From Streptomyces toxytricini (GTDB lineage Bacteria > Actinomycetota > Actinomycetes > Streptomycetales > Streptomycetaceae), in assembly GCF_014649915.1 (NCBI RefSeq), contig NZ_BMTY01000027.1:43189-107188 (forward strand): a stretch of DNA of 64,000 nucleotides, read 5' to 3'. A model generated the notes under the pieces. The model made no database searches, had not been told where the DNA came from, and saw only the letters and a list, made by a program, of their open reading frames with translations. The position numbers were made by a program, and so were the translations under genes. Below, in pieces: positions 32,668 to 41,478 of this stretch (its first letter is position 1; the number at the start of each line of letters is the position of its first letter).

Positions 32668-33858
32668 TCACCGGCCGCCCAGCAGGGCGCAGGCGAAGTC
32701 CTCCTGGACGGTCCGCAGCCGGGCCAGCAGCCGCGCCTTGACGTCCTTGTCCACCTGCGTGTTCACCGCGAAGACCAGGGAGCGCGTGCCGTCCGGGGTG
32801 CTCGCGGCCAGCAGCGTGTAGCCGGGGGTGTTGCCGGTGTGCCCGTACAGCTCGCCGCACCGGGTCGTGTACCGGAAGATCGCCGCGCCGGCGGCGTTCG
32901 TACCGGGGCCCGCCGGCTCCGAGGAGCCGCCCGGGATGAAGGCCAGCTGCTCCTCGCGGGTCCCGGGGGAGACGAGGGAGGGGCCGCCGTAGGCCCGGAT
33001 GAACGCGCCGAGTTCCTCCGGGGTCGTCACGATGCCGCCGGAGGCCCAGCTGCCGGACGCGCTGACCAGCTCGCTGACGTCCTCGGGTTCGGCCGGCGGG
33101 CTGACGTCGTACCCGTGGATGTACGGTTCGGGCAGCCGGTAGCCCTGCGGGAGGCTGGTCCGGCGCAGCGCCACCGGCCGGTACACCAGATCGGCGAGGA
33201 GCTCCTCGTAGCGGCGCCCGGTCGCGGCCTCCGCCATGAGGGCGACCGCGATGTTGTCGGAGTTCGAGTACTCGTACAGCGATCCGGGGGCGAAGCGCAG
33301 CGGCTCGTCGGCGACGAAGTCCAGCAGCCTCCGCGAGTCGAAGCGGTGGCGCGGGTCGGCGACGACGATCTCCCGGAACTCCGGGTCGGCGCTGTAGTCG
33401 GGCAGGCCGCTGGTGTGCCGCAGCAGCTGCAACAGTGTCACCGCGTGCCAGGCCGCGGGCAGGCGGGGCAGCCGCTCGCCGATCGTGTCGTCGAGGGAGA
33501 GCAGGCCGCGGTCGACGAGGCGCAGGGCGACGGCCCCGCTGTAGGCCTTGGACACGCTGGCGATGCGCAGGTGGTCGTCGGCCCGAGGGGGCCGGCCGGT
33601 CGCCAGGTCGCCGGTGCCCGCCGTGTACGCCTGCGTGCGGCCGTCGCGGGTCAGCAGGGCGATCGCGCCGGGCGGGCCGTCGTCCTGGGCGACCAGCCGG
33701 TCCAGCTGCTGCTGGAGGCGGCCGTCGCGCGGCTGCGGCGGCGGTTCGGGGGTACGGGCGGCCTGCGCGGGCGGCAGCAGGCCGCCGAGTGCGGCGGCGG
33801 CCAGGGCGGCGACGGTCAGTCCGGTGCGGAGTCGGTGTCGGCGGGTGCGGATCGGCAC
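32668..33858 (-). CDS. Secreted serine hydrolase (D,D-carboxypeptidase/class C beta-lactamase family)
   Basis: 396 residues, Sec signal with an AQA cleavage site near 33. The catalytic motifs are intact: S101-V-S-K104 in LRIASVSKAYSG, Y-S-N in YEYSNSDNIAVALMAEAATG, and HTG in ELYGHTGNTPGYTLLA as the KTG equivalent. LLRHTSGLPDYS is a family signature. It is probably a D-alanyl-D-alanine carboxypeptidase or esterase acting outside the membrane. The GTG start has GGAG upstream. It contrasts with the hydrolase at 8483-9703, which has lost the Lys. Confidence 0.9.
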   Translation of the reverse strand: MPIRTRRHRLRTGLTVAALAAAALGGLLPPAQAARTPEPPPQPRDGRLQQQLDRLVAQDDGPPGAIALLTRDGRTQAYTAGTGDLATGRPPRADDHLRIASVSKAYSGAVALRLVDRGLLSLDDTIGERLPRLPAAWHAVTLLQLLRHTSGLPDYSADPEFREIVVADPRHRFDSRRLLDFVADEPLRFAPGSLYEYSNSDNIAVALMAEAATGRRYEELLADLVYRPVALRRTSLPQGYRLPEPYIHGYDVSPPAEPEDVSELVSASGSWASGGIVTTPEELGAFIRAYGGPSLVSPGTREEQLAFIPGGSSEPAGPGTNAAGAAIFRYTTRCGELYGHTGNTPGYTLLAASTPDGTRSLVFAVNTQVDKDVKARLLARLRTVQEDFACALLGGR

Positions 33859-34203
33859 GTGCGGTGCTCCAAGGGGCGTACGGAGGCGGCGCGCCCGGGG
33901 GTGCTGCGCGCGCTCCGCCCCGGTGCCCCTGCCTGCCTGGTGCTGGGGCCGCAACGGCCCACTCTGTCCGGCCCCAGCAGTAGCAGGCCCGGCCCGCGGC
34001 GGCGGGGCGGCGCGCGCCCCGCCCCGCCCGGTTGGCGGACACCGCGGCCTCCGGCGGGGAGTGCGTACGCGCCCTGCGGGCGCTCCGGGACGGGCCCCGG
34101 GGCGGTGTCTCTCCCGTCGCCGGTCCGCTGGGGCCGCCGTACACTGCCGACAACGCCCGGGACGGCGACGGCCGTCGATTCCTGCGACGGAAAGCGGTCG
34201 ACC
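33859..34203. other. 345-bp divergent gap
   Basis: No gene seen. It must hold the promoters of the serine hydrolase (minus) and the amidinotransferase (plus). A TACACT at 34140-34145 could be the -10 of the latter, with no clear -35. The middle is GC-rich, with short imperfect inverted repeats only. Confidence 0.4.
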
Positions 34204-35307
34204 ATGGCGGCAGTGCAAGCGGAACCGCTCGTCTCGCCGGTCGGGTCGCACAACGAGTGGGACCCGCTCGAAGAAATCATCGTCGGGCGCCTCGACGGTG
34301 TGCGGATCCCCTCCCGGCACCCCGTCGTGGCCTGCAACATCCCGCCCTGGGCGGCCCGCCTCCAGGGGCTCGCCGCAGGCTTCCGCTACCCGCGCGTCCT
34401 CGTCGAGAGCGCACAGCAGGAGCTGGACGGGTTCGTCACCCTGCTGGAGTCCCTCGGCATCACCGTCAGGCGCCCCGAAGCCGTCGACTACGGGCGCCGG
34501 TTCGCCACCCCCGACTGGTCCTCGCGCGGCTTCTGCAACTCCTGCCCGCGCGACAGCATGCTCGTCGTCGGCGACGAGATCATCGAAACGCCGATGGCCT
34601 GGCCGTGCCGTTACTTCGAGACGCACTCCTACCGCCCGCTGCTCAAGGAGTACTTCCGGGCCGGAGCCCGCTGGACGGCCGCGCCCAAACCGGAGCTCGC
34701 GGACGCGCTGTTCGACCCGGGGTTCCGGGTGCCGAAGCCCGGCGAGCCGATGCGCTACATCCTCACCGAGTACGAGCCGGTGTTCGACGCCGCGGACTTC
34801 GTACGGGCCGGGCGGGACCTGTTCGTCACCCGCAGCAACGTCACCAACCGCAGCGGCATCGACTGGCTGCGCCGCCACCTCGGGCCTGCGTACCGCATCC
34901 ACGAGATCGAGAGCCGCTGCCGCACCCCGATGCACATCGACACCACGTTCATGCCGCTGGCACCGGGGAAGGTGCTGGTCAACCCCGAGTACGTGGACGT
35001 CGGCCGGCTGCCAGCCGTGCTCGACTCGTGGGAGGTGCTGGTCGCCCCCGAGCCGGAGCCGATCCGCGACCGGCTGCTCAGGACCGCCTCGCTGTGCGGC
35101 AAGTGGCTGAGCATGAACGTCCTGATGGTCGACGAGAAGCGGGTGATCGCGGAACGGCACCACACGGGCATGCTCCGCGCCCTCGAACGGTGGGGCTTCG
35201 AGCCGATCCCCTGCGACCTGCTGCACTACGCGCCCTTCGGCGGTTCGTTCCACTGCGCGACGCTCGACGTGCGCCGCCGCGGCGGCCTGGAGTCGTACTG
35301 CCCCTGA
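34204..35307 (+). CDS. Arginine:glycine-type amidinotransferase
   Basis: 367 residues. It aligns by eye with glycine amidinotransferase throughout: SHNEWDPLEEIIVGR at the start, CNSCPRDSMLVVGDEIIETPMAWPCRYFE, FVRAGRDLFVTRSNVTNRSGIDWL, TPMHIDTTFMPLAPGKVLVNP with the catalytic His, and GGSFHCATLDVRR with the nucleophile Cys351. The enzyme moves an amidino group from arginine to an amine acceptor, giving guanidino compounds and ornithine. In streptomycetes homologues act in aminoglycoside and guanidino natural-product pathways, but no such genes are adjacent. The length is normal for the family. Confidence 0.9.
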   Translation: MAAVQAEPLVSPVGSHNEWDPLEEIIVGRLDGVRIPSRHPVVACNIPPWAARLQGLAAGFRYPRVLVESAQQELDGFVTLLESLGITVRRPEAVDYGRRFATPDWSSRGFCNSCPRDSMLVVGDEIIETPMAWPCRYFETHSYRPLLKEYFRAGARWTAAPKPELADALFDPGFRVPKPGEPMRYILTEYEPVFDAADFVRAGRDLFVTRSNVTNRSGIDWLRRHLGPAYRIHEIESRCRTPMHIDTTFMPLAPGKVLVNPEYVDVGRLPAVLDSWEVLVAPEPEPIRDRLLRTASLCGKWLSMNVLMVDEKRVIAERHHTGMLRALERWGFEPIPCDLLHYAPFGGSFHCATLDVRRRGGLESYCP

Positions 35308-35328
35308 CACCCGGCCGGCGCCGCACCG

Positions 35329-36438
35329 TCAGCCGTCCAGGTCGAGGGCGTTCTTGGCGCGGGCGACGGAGGACTCGGGGGCCGGCCCGCCCGCGTTCTG
35401 CGTCGCCAGCGCCTGGTTGAGCGCCACGAACGGCCGCATCCGCCGCTCGTACGCCGCGAACGCGGCACCGTGGTCGCCGCCGGCGCCGCCCAGGCAGTCC
35501 GCCAGCACGTAGGCGCCCGCCAGGGCCAGGCTCGTGCCCTGTCCCGAGAGCGGGGAGGGGCAGTACCCGGCGTCGCCGAGCAGGACCACCCGGCCCCGCG
35601 ACCAGCCGTCCATGCGGACCTGCGCGATGGCGTCGCAGTGGAAGTCCGGCGCGTCCAGGGCGGCCCGGGCAAGACGCTGCCCCTCCCACCGCAGGGAAGC
35701 CAGCCGGTCCGCGACGAGGTGCCGCACCGCGTCGCCGCGGCGGAGCTCCGCGGGAAGAGGGCCGGACTCGAAGCCGAAGGCGATCCTGAGCTCGGTGTTG
35801 CCGCGTACGGGCATGATGCCGAAGCCCGCGCCACCGTCGCGCAGCCACAGCTGCCAGTCCTCCAGGCCGAGGAAGTTCTCCGCGCCGAACACCGACAGGT
35901 GGCTGCCGAGGTGGTGCACGAAGTCCTCCTCCGGCCCGAAGGCCAGCCGCCGGACGGCGGAGTGCAGGCCGTCCGCGCCGACCACGAGGTCGAAAGTGCG
36001 GGCGGGACCGTGCGCGAAGCCGGCGCGCACCCCGTCGCCGTCCTCGTCCAGGGAGGTGATGAAGTCGCCGAAGACGTACTCGGCTTCGCCGCGGGTATGC
36101 TCCCACACCATCTCCACCAGGTCCTCCCGCAGCAGCTCGATGTCGTCGCCGTCGAGGCGGCCGCTGCTGAACGTCTCCTCGGTGGAGCGGGACAGCTCGC
36201 GCCCCAGCGGGTCGAGCACCGACATGCCGCGCATCCGCGTCCGTACGGCGGCGGCCCGCTCCAGGAGCCCCGTCCTGGCCATGACGTCGCGGGCGACGCC
36301 CCGGATGTCGACGGCCTGGCCGCCCCGCCGCGGGCCCGCGGCGCGTTCGACGACGGTGGGGGCGAAGCCGCGGCGGCGCAGCCAATGGGCGAGGACGGGG
36401 CCGGCGATGCCGCCGCCGGAGATCAGGACGGTCTGCAC
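35329..36438 (-). CDS. FAD-dependent aromatic monooxygenase (PHBH/TetX-like)
   Basis: 369 residues. FAD loop VLISGGGIAGPVLAHWLRRRGF at the N-terminus, the conserved Arg in LLREDLVEMVW, DLVVGADGLHSAVRRLAFG (the DG motif), and RVVLLGDAGYCPSPLSGQGTSLALAGAYVLADCL (the GD motif). This is the single-component group that includes TetX and many polyketide hydroxylases. GGGAGG precedes the GTG start. It is divergent from the GntR-TetR fusion regulator, whose operator-like repeats fill the 169-bp gap, so it is the likely controlled gene. Confidence 0.9.
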   Translation of the reverse strand: MQTVLISGGGIAGPVLAHWLRRRGFAPTVVERAAGPRRGGQAVDIRGVARDVMARTGLLERAAAVRTRMRGMSVLDPLGRELSRSTEETFSSGRLDGDDIELLREDLVEMVWEHTRGEAEYVFGDFITSLDEDGDGVRAGFAHGPARTFDLVVGADGLHSAVRRLAFGPEEDFVHHLGSHLSVFGAENFLGLEDWQLWLRDGGAGFGIMPVRGNTELRIAFGFESGPLPAELRRGDAVRHLVADRLASLRWEGQRLARAALDAPDFHCDAIAQVRMDGWSRGRVVLLGDAGYCPSPLSGQGTSLALAGAYVLADCLGGAGGDHGAAFAAYERRMRPFVALNQALATQNAGGPAPESSVARAKNALDLDG

Positions 36439-36462
36439 AGGTGCCTCCCGGCAATGAGTGCT

Positions 36463-36495
36463 CGTACGGTGTACGCGCTGAACGTACGACGTACG
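36463..36495. promoter_or_regulatory. Two CGTAC-N3-GTACG dyads, 20 bp apart
   Basis: CGTACGGTGTACG at 36463-36475 and CGTACGACGTACG at 36483-36495, exactly two helical turns apart, next to the monooxygenase start. The dyads are TetR-like in length and may be read by the TetR half of the fusion regulator. Confidence 0.55.
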
Positions 36496-36527
36496 CGCAG
36501 CTGCACTCAACCAGGTCAACCAGACTT

Positions 36528-36588
36528 CTGTACTAGGGCAGTTGGTCCATTGGAGTTCTCCGCGCTGCTAGCCTCTGTACTAGGACAG
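36528..36588. promoter_or_regulatory. Two CTGTNCTAGNACAG-type palindromes
   Basis: CTGTACTAGGGCAG (36528-36541) and CTGTACTAGGACAG (36575-36588), centres 47 bp apart. The second is a palindrome except for one base pair. CTGTNCTAGNACAG around a CTAG core looks like a GntR-type operator. The downstream copy lies 20 bp before the regulator start. Confidence 0.6.
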
Positions 36589-36607
36589 CCAGGAGAGGCG
36601 GCGGGAC

Positions 36608-37582
36608 GTGACGAACACCACGGGTGCGACGGGGGAGCCCCCCTACCGGCGCATCGCCGCGGACATCCGGCGCCGCATCGCGGAGGGGGCGCTCTGCCCG
36701 GGCGACCCGGTCCCCTCGACCCGCAGGCTCGCCGCGGAGTGGGGCGTCGCGCTCGCCACCGCCACCAAGGCCCTGGCCGTCCTGCGCCTGGAGGGGGCCG
36801 TCGAGGCCCGCCCGCGGATCGGCACGGTCGTCGCCGGCACCGGGCCCGCCGCCCCGCAGCCGCGTCGGCGCCCGTCCGCCGCACCGGACCCCGAACGCGA
36901 GCTGAGCCTCGCCCGGATCGTCCGCGCGGCCGTCGACATCGCCGACAGCGAAGGGCTCCCGGCGCTCACCATGCGCGCCGTCGCGGCCCGGCTCGGCGTC
37001 GCCCCGATGTCGCCCTACCGCCACGTCCCCGGCAAGGACGACCTCGTCCTCCTCATGGCCGACGCCGTTTTCGGCGAGGCGTCCTATCCCGCCGGTGCCG
37101 CGGGGGAGTGGCGCCCGCGCCTGGAGCTGGGAGCGCGCACGCTGTGGTCCGTCCACCGCAGACACCCCTGGCTCGCGCAGGTGGGCCCCCTGACCCGCCC
37201 CCTCCTCGTGCCCAACCTCCTCGCCCACGCCGAGTGGATGCTGAGCGCCCTCGACGGCCACGGCCTGGAGCCCGCCGCGCAGTTCGAGGTCAACGTCCTG
37301 TTGTACGGCCACGTCCACGGCCTGGCCGTGCACCTGGAGAGGGAGGCGAACGCCGCCGCGGCCACCGGCCAGTCGGACGAGCAGTGGATGGACGGCCGGG
37401 CCGCCGCCCTGTCCGAACTCCTCGCGTCCGGCCGCTTCCCCACCTTCGCCAGGGTGGTCGGCTCCTTCCAGGACGGCTACGACCTGTGCCTCGACTCGCT
37501 GTTCGAGTCCGGCCTCAAGGCGCTCCTCGACGGCCTCGCGCCGGTCATCGAAGGCGGCGCCGCCCCGACTGGCAGTAATTGA
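36608..37582 (+). CDS. GntR-TetR fusion regulator
   Basis: 324 residues with two DNA-binding domains. Residues 12-75 are a GntR winged helix: YRRIAADIRRRIAEGALCPGDPVPSTRRLAAEWGVALATATKALAVLRLEGAVEARPRIGTVV. After a Pro/Arg linker, residues about 97-145 are a TetR HTH: LARIVRAAVDIADSEGLPALTMRAVAARLGVAPMSPYRHVPGKDDLVLLMADAVF. A TetR_C-type ligand domain follows. GTG start after AGGAGAGG. Fusions of this kind occur in actinomycetes. The divergent gap contains one pair of repeats of each operator style, as expected if both domains bind. Confidence 0.9.
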   Translation: MTNTTGATGEPPYRRIAADIRRRIAEGALCPGDPVPSTRRLAAEWGVALATATKALAVLRLEGAVEARPRIGTVVAGTGPAAPQPRRRPSAAPDPERELSLARIVRAAVDIADSEGLPALTMRAVAARLGVAPMSPYRHVPGKDDLVLLMADAVFGEASYPAGAAGEWRPRLELGARTLWSVHRRHPWLAQVGPLTRPLLVPNLLAHAEWMLSALDGHGLEPAAQFEVNVLLYGHVHGLAVHLEREANAAAATGQSDEQWMDGRAAALSELLASGRFPTFARVVGSFQDGYDLCLDSLFESGLKALLDGLAPVIEGGAAPTGSN

Positions 37583-37695
37583 ATGCCGAGTGTCACTTCT
37601 GCCACTGTTCCGCGCCGACGGCCGGCTGGAAGGCTGGAGGCCGACCCGCCGCCGGGGCCGCACCCCGGCGCCCGCCCCCGACCGCAAGGCGCACC

Positions 37696-38679
37696 GTGAC
37701 CACCACCGCTCCCACATCCCCAGTCCACCCCTCCGCCGCCTCACACCCCTCCGACATCGCCGCCGCGGCCGCCGCGGTCCTGCGCGGCCTCGCCCTCGAC
37801 GAGGACCTGAAGTGGCGCGTCCCGGCGGATCCGGTCCTCGGCCCCCTGGCCCGCCGCGTGGCCCGCCGCTTCGTCGCAGGCGAGACCCTCGACGACGCCT
37901 GCGGGCGCGCCGCCGCCGTCCTGGCGGCCGGCCACCGCGCCAACGTCGAGTACATGGGCGAGAGCTGCCGCGACCCCCGGCGGGCGACCGCCGAGACCGA
38001 GGTGTTCGTGGAAGCCGCCGACCGGCTCCCGCCCGGCTGCTCGGTCTCCCTCGACCTCTCGCACATCGGCCTCGCCGTCGACCCCGACCTGGCCTTCGCC
38101 AACGCCTCCCGCATCGCGCGGGCCACCGCCGACACCGGCCGCGAGATGGTCGTCTCGGCGGAGGGCGCCGACCGCACCGACGCCGTGCTGGCCCTCCACG
38201 AGCGGCTGACCGCCACGTACGACCACGTCGGCATCACCCTCCAGGCCCGACTGCACCGCACCCGCGAGGACCTGCCCCGCGTCCTGGCCCGACCGGGCCG
38301 CGTCCGCCTCGTCAAGGGCGCCTTCGCCGAGCCGGAGGCCGTCGCCCTGCCCCGCGAGTCCCCCGAACTCGGCGTCCGGTACCTGGAGTTCGCCGACGCC
38401 ATCGCCGACGCCGGGCACCTGTGCTCCTTCGCCACCCACGACTGGGACCTCCTGCGCCGCCTCGACGAGCGGCTCGGCGGATCAGGCCGCCCCGACGCAC
38501 CCTGGGAGTTCGAGACGCTCCTGGGCCTCGGCCCCGACCGCCTCGCCGCGATGGCCCGGCTCGGGCACCCCACCCGCGAGTACGTCGTCTTCGGCACGGA
38601 GTGGTGGCTCTACGTGTGCAACCGCCTCGCCGAGGACCCGCAGCGCCTCCTGCGCGCCGTCGTCGACGCGGCCTCCTGA
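37696..38679 (+). CDS. Proline dehydrogenase-like protein
   Basis: 327 residues, a PRODH/FAD barrel: FVAGETLDDACGRAAAVLAAGHRANVEYMGE, SVSLDLSHIGLAVDPDLAF, VVSAEGADRTDAVLALHERLTA, VGITLQARLHRTREDLPRVLARPGRVRLVKGAFAEPEAVAL, SFATHDWDLLRRL, FETLLGLGPDRLAAM and VVFGTEWWLYVCNRLAEDP. These follow strands 3-8 of the barrel. The terminal RLAE-type helix that contacts FAD is present in NRLAEDP, although some Arg residues for proline are not evident. No pyrroline-carboxylate dehydrogenase is adjacent. The GTG start has AAGG upstream. The substrate may not be proline itself. Confidence 0.75.
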   Translation: MTTTAPTSPVHPSAASHPSDIAAAAAAVLRGLALDEDLKWRVPADPVLGPLARRVARRFVAGETLDDACGRAAAVLAAGHRANVEYMGESCRDPRRATAETEVFVEAADRLPPGCSVSLDLSHIGLAVDPDLAFANASRIARATADTGREMVVSAEGADRTDAVLALHERLTATYDHVGITLQARLHRTREDLPRVLARPGRVRLVKGAFAEPEAVALPRESPELGVRYLEFADAIADAGHLCSFATHDWDLLRRLDERLGGSGRPDAPWEFETLLGLGPDRLAAMARLGHPTREYVVFGTEWWLYVCNRLAEDPQRLLRAVVDAAS

Positions 38680-38833
38680 CGGCCGCCGCCCGCCCGGCGG
38701 AGCCTCGGCCATGTCGGTGGATCGTGCCGCCCGCCGGGCGCGGACGACCGCCCCGGCGGGCCCGCCGGTGTTCACTCGGTGCCGGCAGGCCCCGCACCCG
38801 CGCGGGGCACCGCAACCCTCCGGGAGGCCCGGC

Positions 38834-39145
38834 ATGCAGTTCGTCCAGATCATCGACTTCGAGACGGAGCGCATCGAGGACGTGCGCAAGCTGCTGCACG
38901 ACTACGACGAGCGCGCGCGGTCGGAGGGCCGGCAGACCGGCCCGGTCAGCCGCCTGCTGCTGAAGGACCGCGCCAACCCCAACCGCCACCTGGCCGTCGT
39001 CGGCTTCGACTCCTACGAGACCGCCATGGCCAACAGCCGCGCCCCCGAGACCGACGCGTTCGCCTCCCACATGGCGCAGCTGCTGACCAGGCCGCCGGTC
39101 TACATCGACTGCGACGTCGAGGAGCAGGACGGCGGCCGCGGCTGA
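38834..39145 (+). CDS. Dimeric alpha-beta barrel (monooxygenase-like) small protein
   Basis: 103 residues: MQFVQIIDFETERIEDVRKLLHDYDERA, then LLLKDRANPNRHLAVVGFDSYETAMANSRAPETDAFASHMAQLL. The strand-helix-strand order and SYETAMANS helix are typical of ABM/EthD-type dimeric barrels in actinomycetes. The function is unknown; there is no cofactor motif. GGGAGG precedes the ATG. Confidence 0.75.
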   Translation: MQFVQIIDFETERIEDVRKLLHDYDERARSEGRQTGPVSRLLLKDRANPNRHLAVVGFDSYETAMANSRAPETDAFASHMAQLLTRPPVYIDCDVEEQDGGRG

Positions 39146-39177
39146 CCCGCGCCGCCGAGCGGCCCCGATGTTGAAAA

Positions 39178-39189
39178 CCGGACGTCCGG
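39178..39189. promoter_or_regulatory. Perfect 12-bp palindrome CCGGACGTCCGG
   Basis: It follows TTGAAAA in the 135-bp gap before the SpoIIE phosphatase gene. It is a possible operator, but GC-rich palindromes of this length can occur by chance. Confidence 0.3.
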
Positions 39190-39280
39190 CACGGAGAGCG
39201 GCCCCGCCCCGGCCGGGCGACCATGGAGGGGTGGAGACGACGGAGCCGCCGCGGAGCCGGCGCGGCCGGGGCACGGGGCG

Positions 39281-41353
39281 ATGAGCGACCCCGCCGGCAT
39301 GGAAGGGCTGGTCAGCAGCGCCGCGCAGGCCGCCGGCGGGTGGCTCGGGGCCCTCCCCATCGCCCAGGTCGCCACCAGCGCCGACGGCACCATCGTCCGC
39401 TGGAACCGGGCCGCCGCCGACCTCCTCGGCTACGGCCCCCAGCAGGTCATGGGCCGGCACATCGCCGACCTGCTGCACCCGGGCGTCGACCGCACCCTCG
39501 GCCGCTCCCTGTGGGAGGCCGCCACCAACCGGCGCGGCGTCATGGGCACCGTCACCGCCTGGCACGCCGACGGGCACCCCCTGGAGCTGGAGATCTGGGC
39601 CTGCCCCGTGCCCGACCAGCACCACGGCCCGTCCGCGCTGCTCGTCTTCGCCGCCGACGCGCACGCCGCCCGCCGCATCCGCGGCTCGTCCGCCGTGTGG
39701 GACGGCCTCTTCACCCGCTCCCCGGTCGGCATCGGCGTCCTCGACACCGAGCTGCGGTTCCTCCAGGTCAACCCGGCCCTCGAGCAGATGAACGGCCTGT
39801 CGCAGGCCGCGCACGTCGGGCGGCGGCTCACCGAGCTGCTCCCGGAGGTCAACGCCCACGAGATGGAGGAGGCGATGCGGCAGGTCCTGGAGACGGGACT
39901 GCCCATCCTGGACCTGCGGCGCACCGGCCGCACGCCCGCCCGCCCCGACCGCGACCGCGTGTGGTCGTGCTCGTACGTCCGGGTCGAGGATCCCGCCGGC
40001 CGCCCGATCGGCGTCGTCGCCACCCTCCTCGACATCACCGAGAAGCAGCACGCCCAGGTCGAGGCCGAGGCCGGCCGGCGCCGCCTGGCCCTGCTCAGCG
40101 AGGCGTCCATGCGGATCGGGTCCAGCCTGGAGGTGGAGCGGACCGCCCAGGAACTCGCCGACCTCGCCGTGGGCCGCCTCGCCGACGCCGTCACCGTCGA
40201 CGTCCTCGACTCCCTCGCCCGCGGCGACGACACCGGCAGCGGCCTCGCCGGCGGCACCGCCCTGCGCCGCCTCGGCAAGGCGCCCCTGACCGGCTCCCCG
40301 GTCATCGACGTCCTCGCCCCGCTGGGCCGCACCCTCACCTTCCCCTACACCGCCCCCTACACACAGGCCCTCTCCGCCCGCCGGCCGTTCGTCGTGCCCC
40401 GCCTGAACGAGGAGGTCATCGCCCCGGCAAGCCGGCACACCAGCCGCCCCGCCCGCCTGCTCGCCCTCGGCGTGCACTCCGTGATGATGGTGCCGCTCGT
40501 CGCCCGGGAGACGGTGCTCGGCGTCGCCGGCTTCTACCGCACCGGCCCGTTCGGCCCGTTCGCCGCGGACGACGTCACCCTCGCCTCCGAACTGGCCGCC
40601 CGGGCCGCCGTCGGCATCGACAACGCCCGCCTCTACCACCGCGAGCACGACACGGCGCTCACCCTCCAGCGGAGCATGCTGCCCCAGTACATCTCCGCGC
40701 CGCCCGGCGTGGAGGTCGCCCACCGATACCTCCCCGCCAGCGACGTCAACGAGGTCGGCGGCGACTGGTACGACGTCCTGCGGCTGCCCGGCGGCCGGGC
40801 CGCCTTCCTCATCGGCGACGTCATGGGCCACGGCACCGCGGCCGCCGCCGTGATGGGCCGGCTCTCCGCCAGCGTCCGGGCGCTCGCCCGGCTCGACCTG
40901 CCGCCGCCCGAACTGCTCCGGCAGCTCGAAGCCGCCCTGGAGGACCTGGCCGAGCCGATGCTCGCCACCATGTGCTACGTCGTCACCGACCCGGCGACCG
41001 GCCGGTGCAGCGTGGCCCGCGCCGGGCACCCGCCGCCCGCGCTCCTCGCCCCCGGCCGCGCCGCACGGCTCCTCGACGTACCGCCCGACCCGCCGCTCGG
41101 CGTGGGACACCCCCGATACACCACCACCCACCTGACGGTGGAGCCCGGGAGCATCCTCGTCCTCTACACCGACGGACTCATCGAGGCCCGCGGCAGCGAC
41201 ATCGACGAACGGCTGGCCGAACTGACCCGCACGCTCTCCGAGGAACCGCACCCCACCCTCGCCGGACTCGCCGACGGCCTGCTGGCCCGCCTCGTCCCCG
41301 CCTCCGCCGACGACGACATCGCCCTCCTCATCGCCCGCATCGAACCCCCCTGA
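39281..41353 (+). CDS. PAS-PAS-GAF-SpoIIE (PP2C) phosphatase
   Basis: 690 residues. PAS 1 about 25-130 (IAQVATSADGTIVRWNRAAADLLGYGPQQVMGRHIADLLHP), PAS 2 about 135-255 (GLFTRSPVGIGVLDTELRFLQVNPALEQMNG, ending VVATLLDITE), a GAF domain about 275-455 (ASMRIGSSLEVERTAQELADLAV, VHSVMMVPLVARETVLGVAGFYRT), then SpoIIE from about 470 (LQRSMLPQYISAPPGVEVAHRYLPA, VGGDWYDVLRLPGGRAAFLIGDVMGHGTAAAAVMGRL). The metal-binding Asp residues in GGDWYD and IGDVMGHG are present. Streptomycetes use many of these soluble sensors to control anti-sigma antagonists. No anti-sigma gene is adjacent. The ribosome site is weak; ATG 39299 is an alternative start. Confidence 0.92.
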   Translation: MSDPAGMEGLVSSAAQAAGGWLGALPIAQVATSADGTIVRWNRAAADLLGYGPQQVMGRHIADLLHPGVDRTLGRSLWEAATNRRGVMGTVTAWHADGHPLELEIWACPVPDQHHGPSALLVFAADAHAARRIRGSSAVWDGLFTRSPVGIGVLDTELRFLQVNPALEQMNGLSQAAHVGRRLTELLPEVNAHEMEEAMRQVLETGLPILDLRRTGRTPARPDRDRVWSCSYVRVEDPAGRPIGVVATLLDITEKQHAQVEAEAGRRRLALLSEASMRIGSSLEVERTAQELADLAVGRLADAVTVDVLDSLARGDDTGSGLAGGTALRRLGKAPLTGSPVIDVLAPLGRTLTFPYTAPYTQALSARRPFVVPRLNEEVIAPASRHTSRPARLLALGVHSVMMVPLVARETVLGVAGFYRTGPFGPFAADDVTLASELAARAAVGIDNARLYHREHDTALTLQRSMLPQYISAPPGVEVAHRYLPASDVNEVGGDWYDVLRLPGGRAAFLIGDVMGHGTAAAAVMGRLSASVRALARLDLPPPELLRQLEAALEDLAEPMLATMCYVVTDPATGRCSVARAGHPPPALLAPGRAARLLDVPPDPPLGVGHPRYTTTHLTVEPGSILVLYTDGLIEARGSDIDERLAELTRTLSEEPHPTLAGLADGLLARLVPASADDDIALLIARIEPP

Positions 41354-41478
41354 CCGGCTGACGGCGCACGGCGCCGCGGACGGCTCACCGTCGGCCATTT
41401 CCCGGAGCGCCTAGTTCCGCCCGTGGTGCGGCTCCGCCATGATGAGCGCCCGTCGGGTTCCGAAGGAAAGGACCGCCC

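Noticed and set aside
34204..36438. Amidinotransferase plus FAD monooxygenase as a guanidino natural-product cluster
   Set aside because: There are no synthetase, carrier or sugar genes nearby, the two genes converge, and the monooxygenase pairs with its own regulator.
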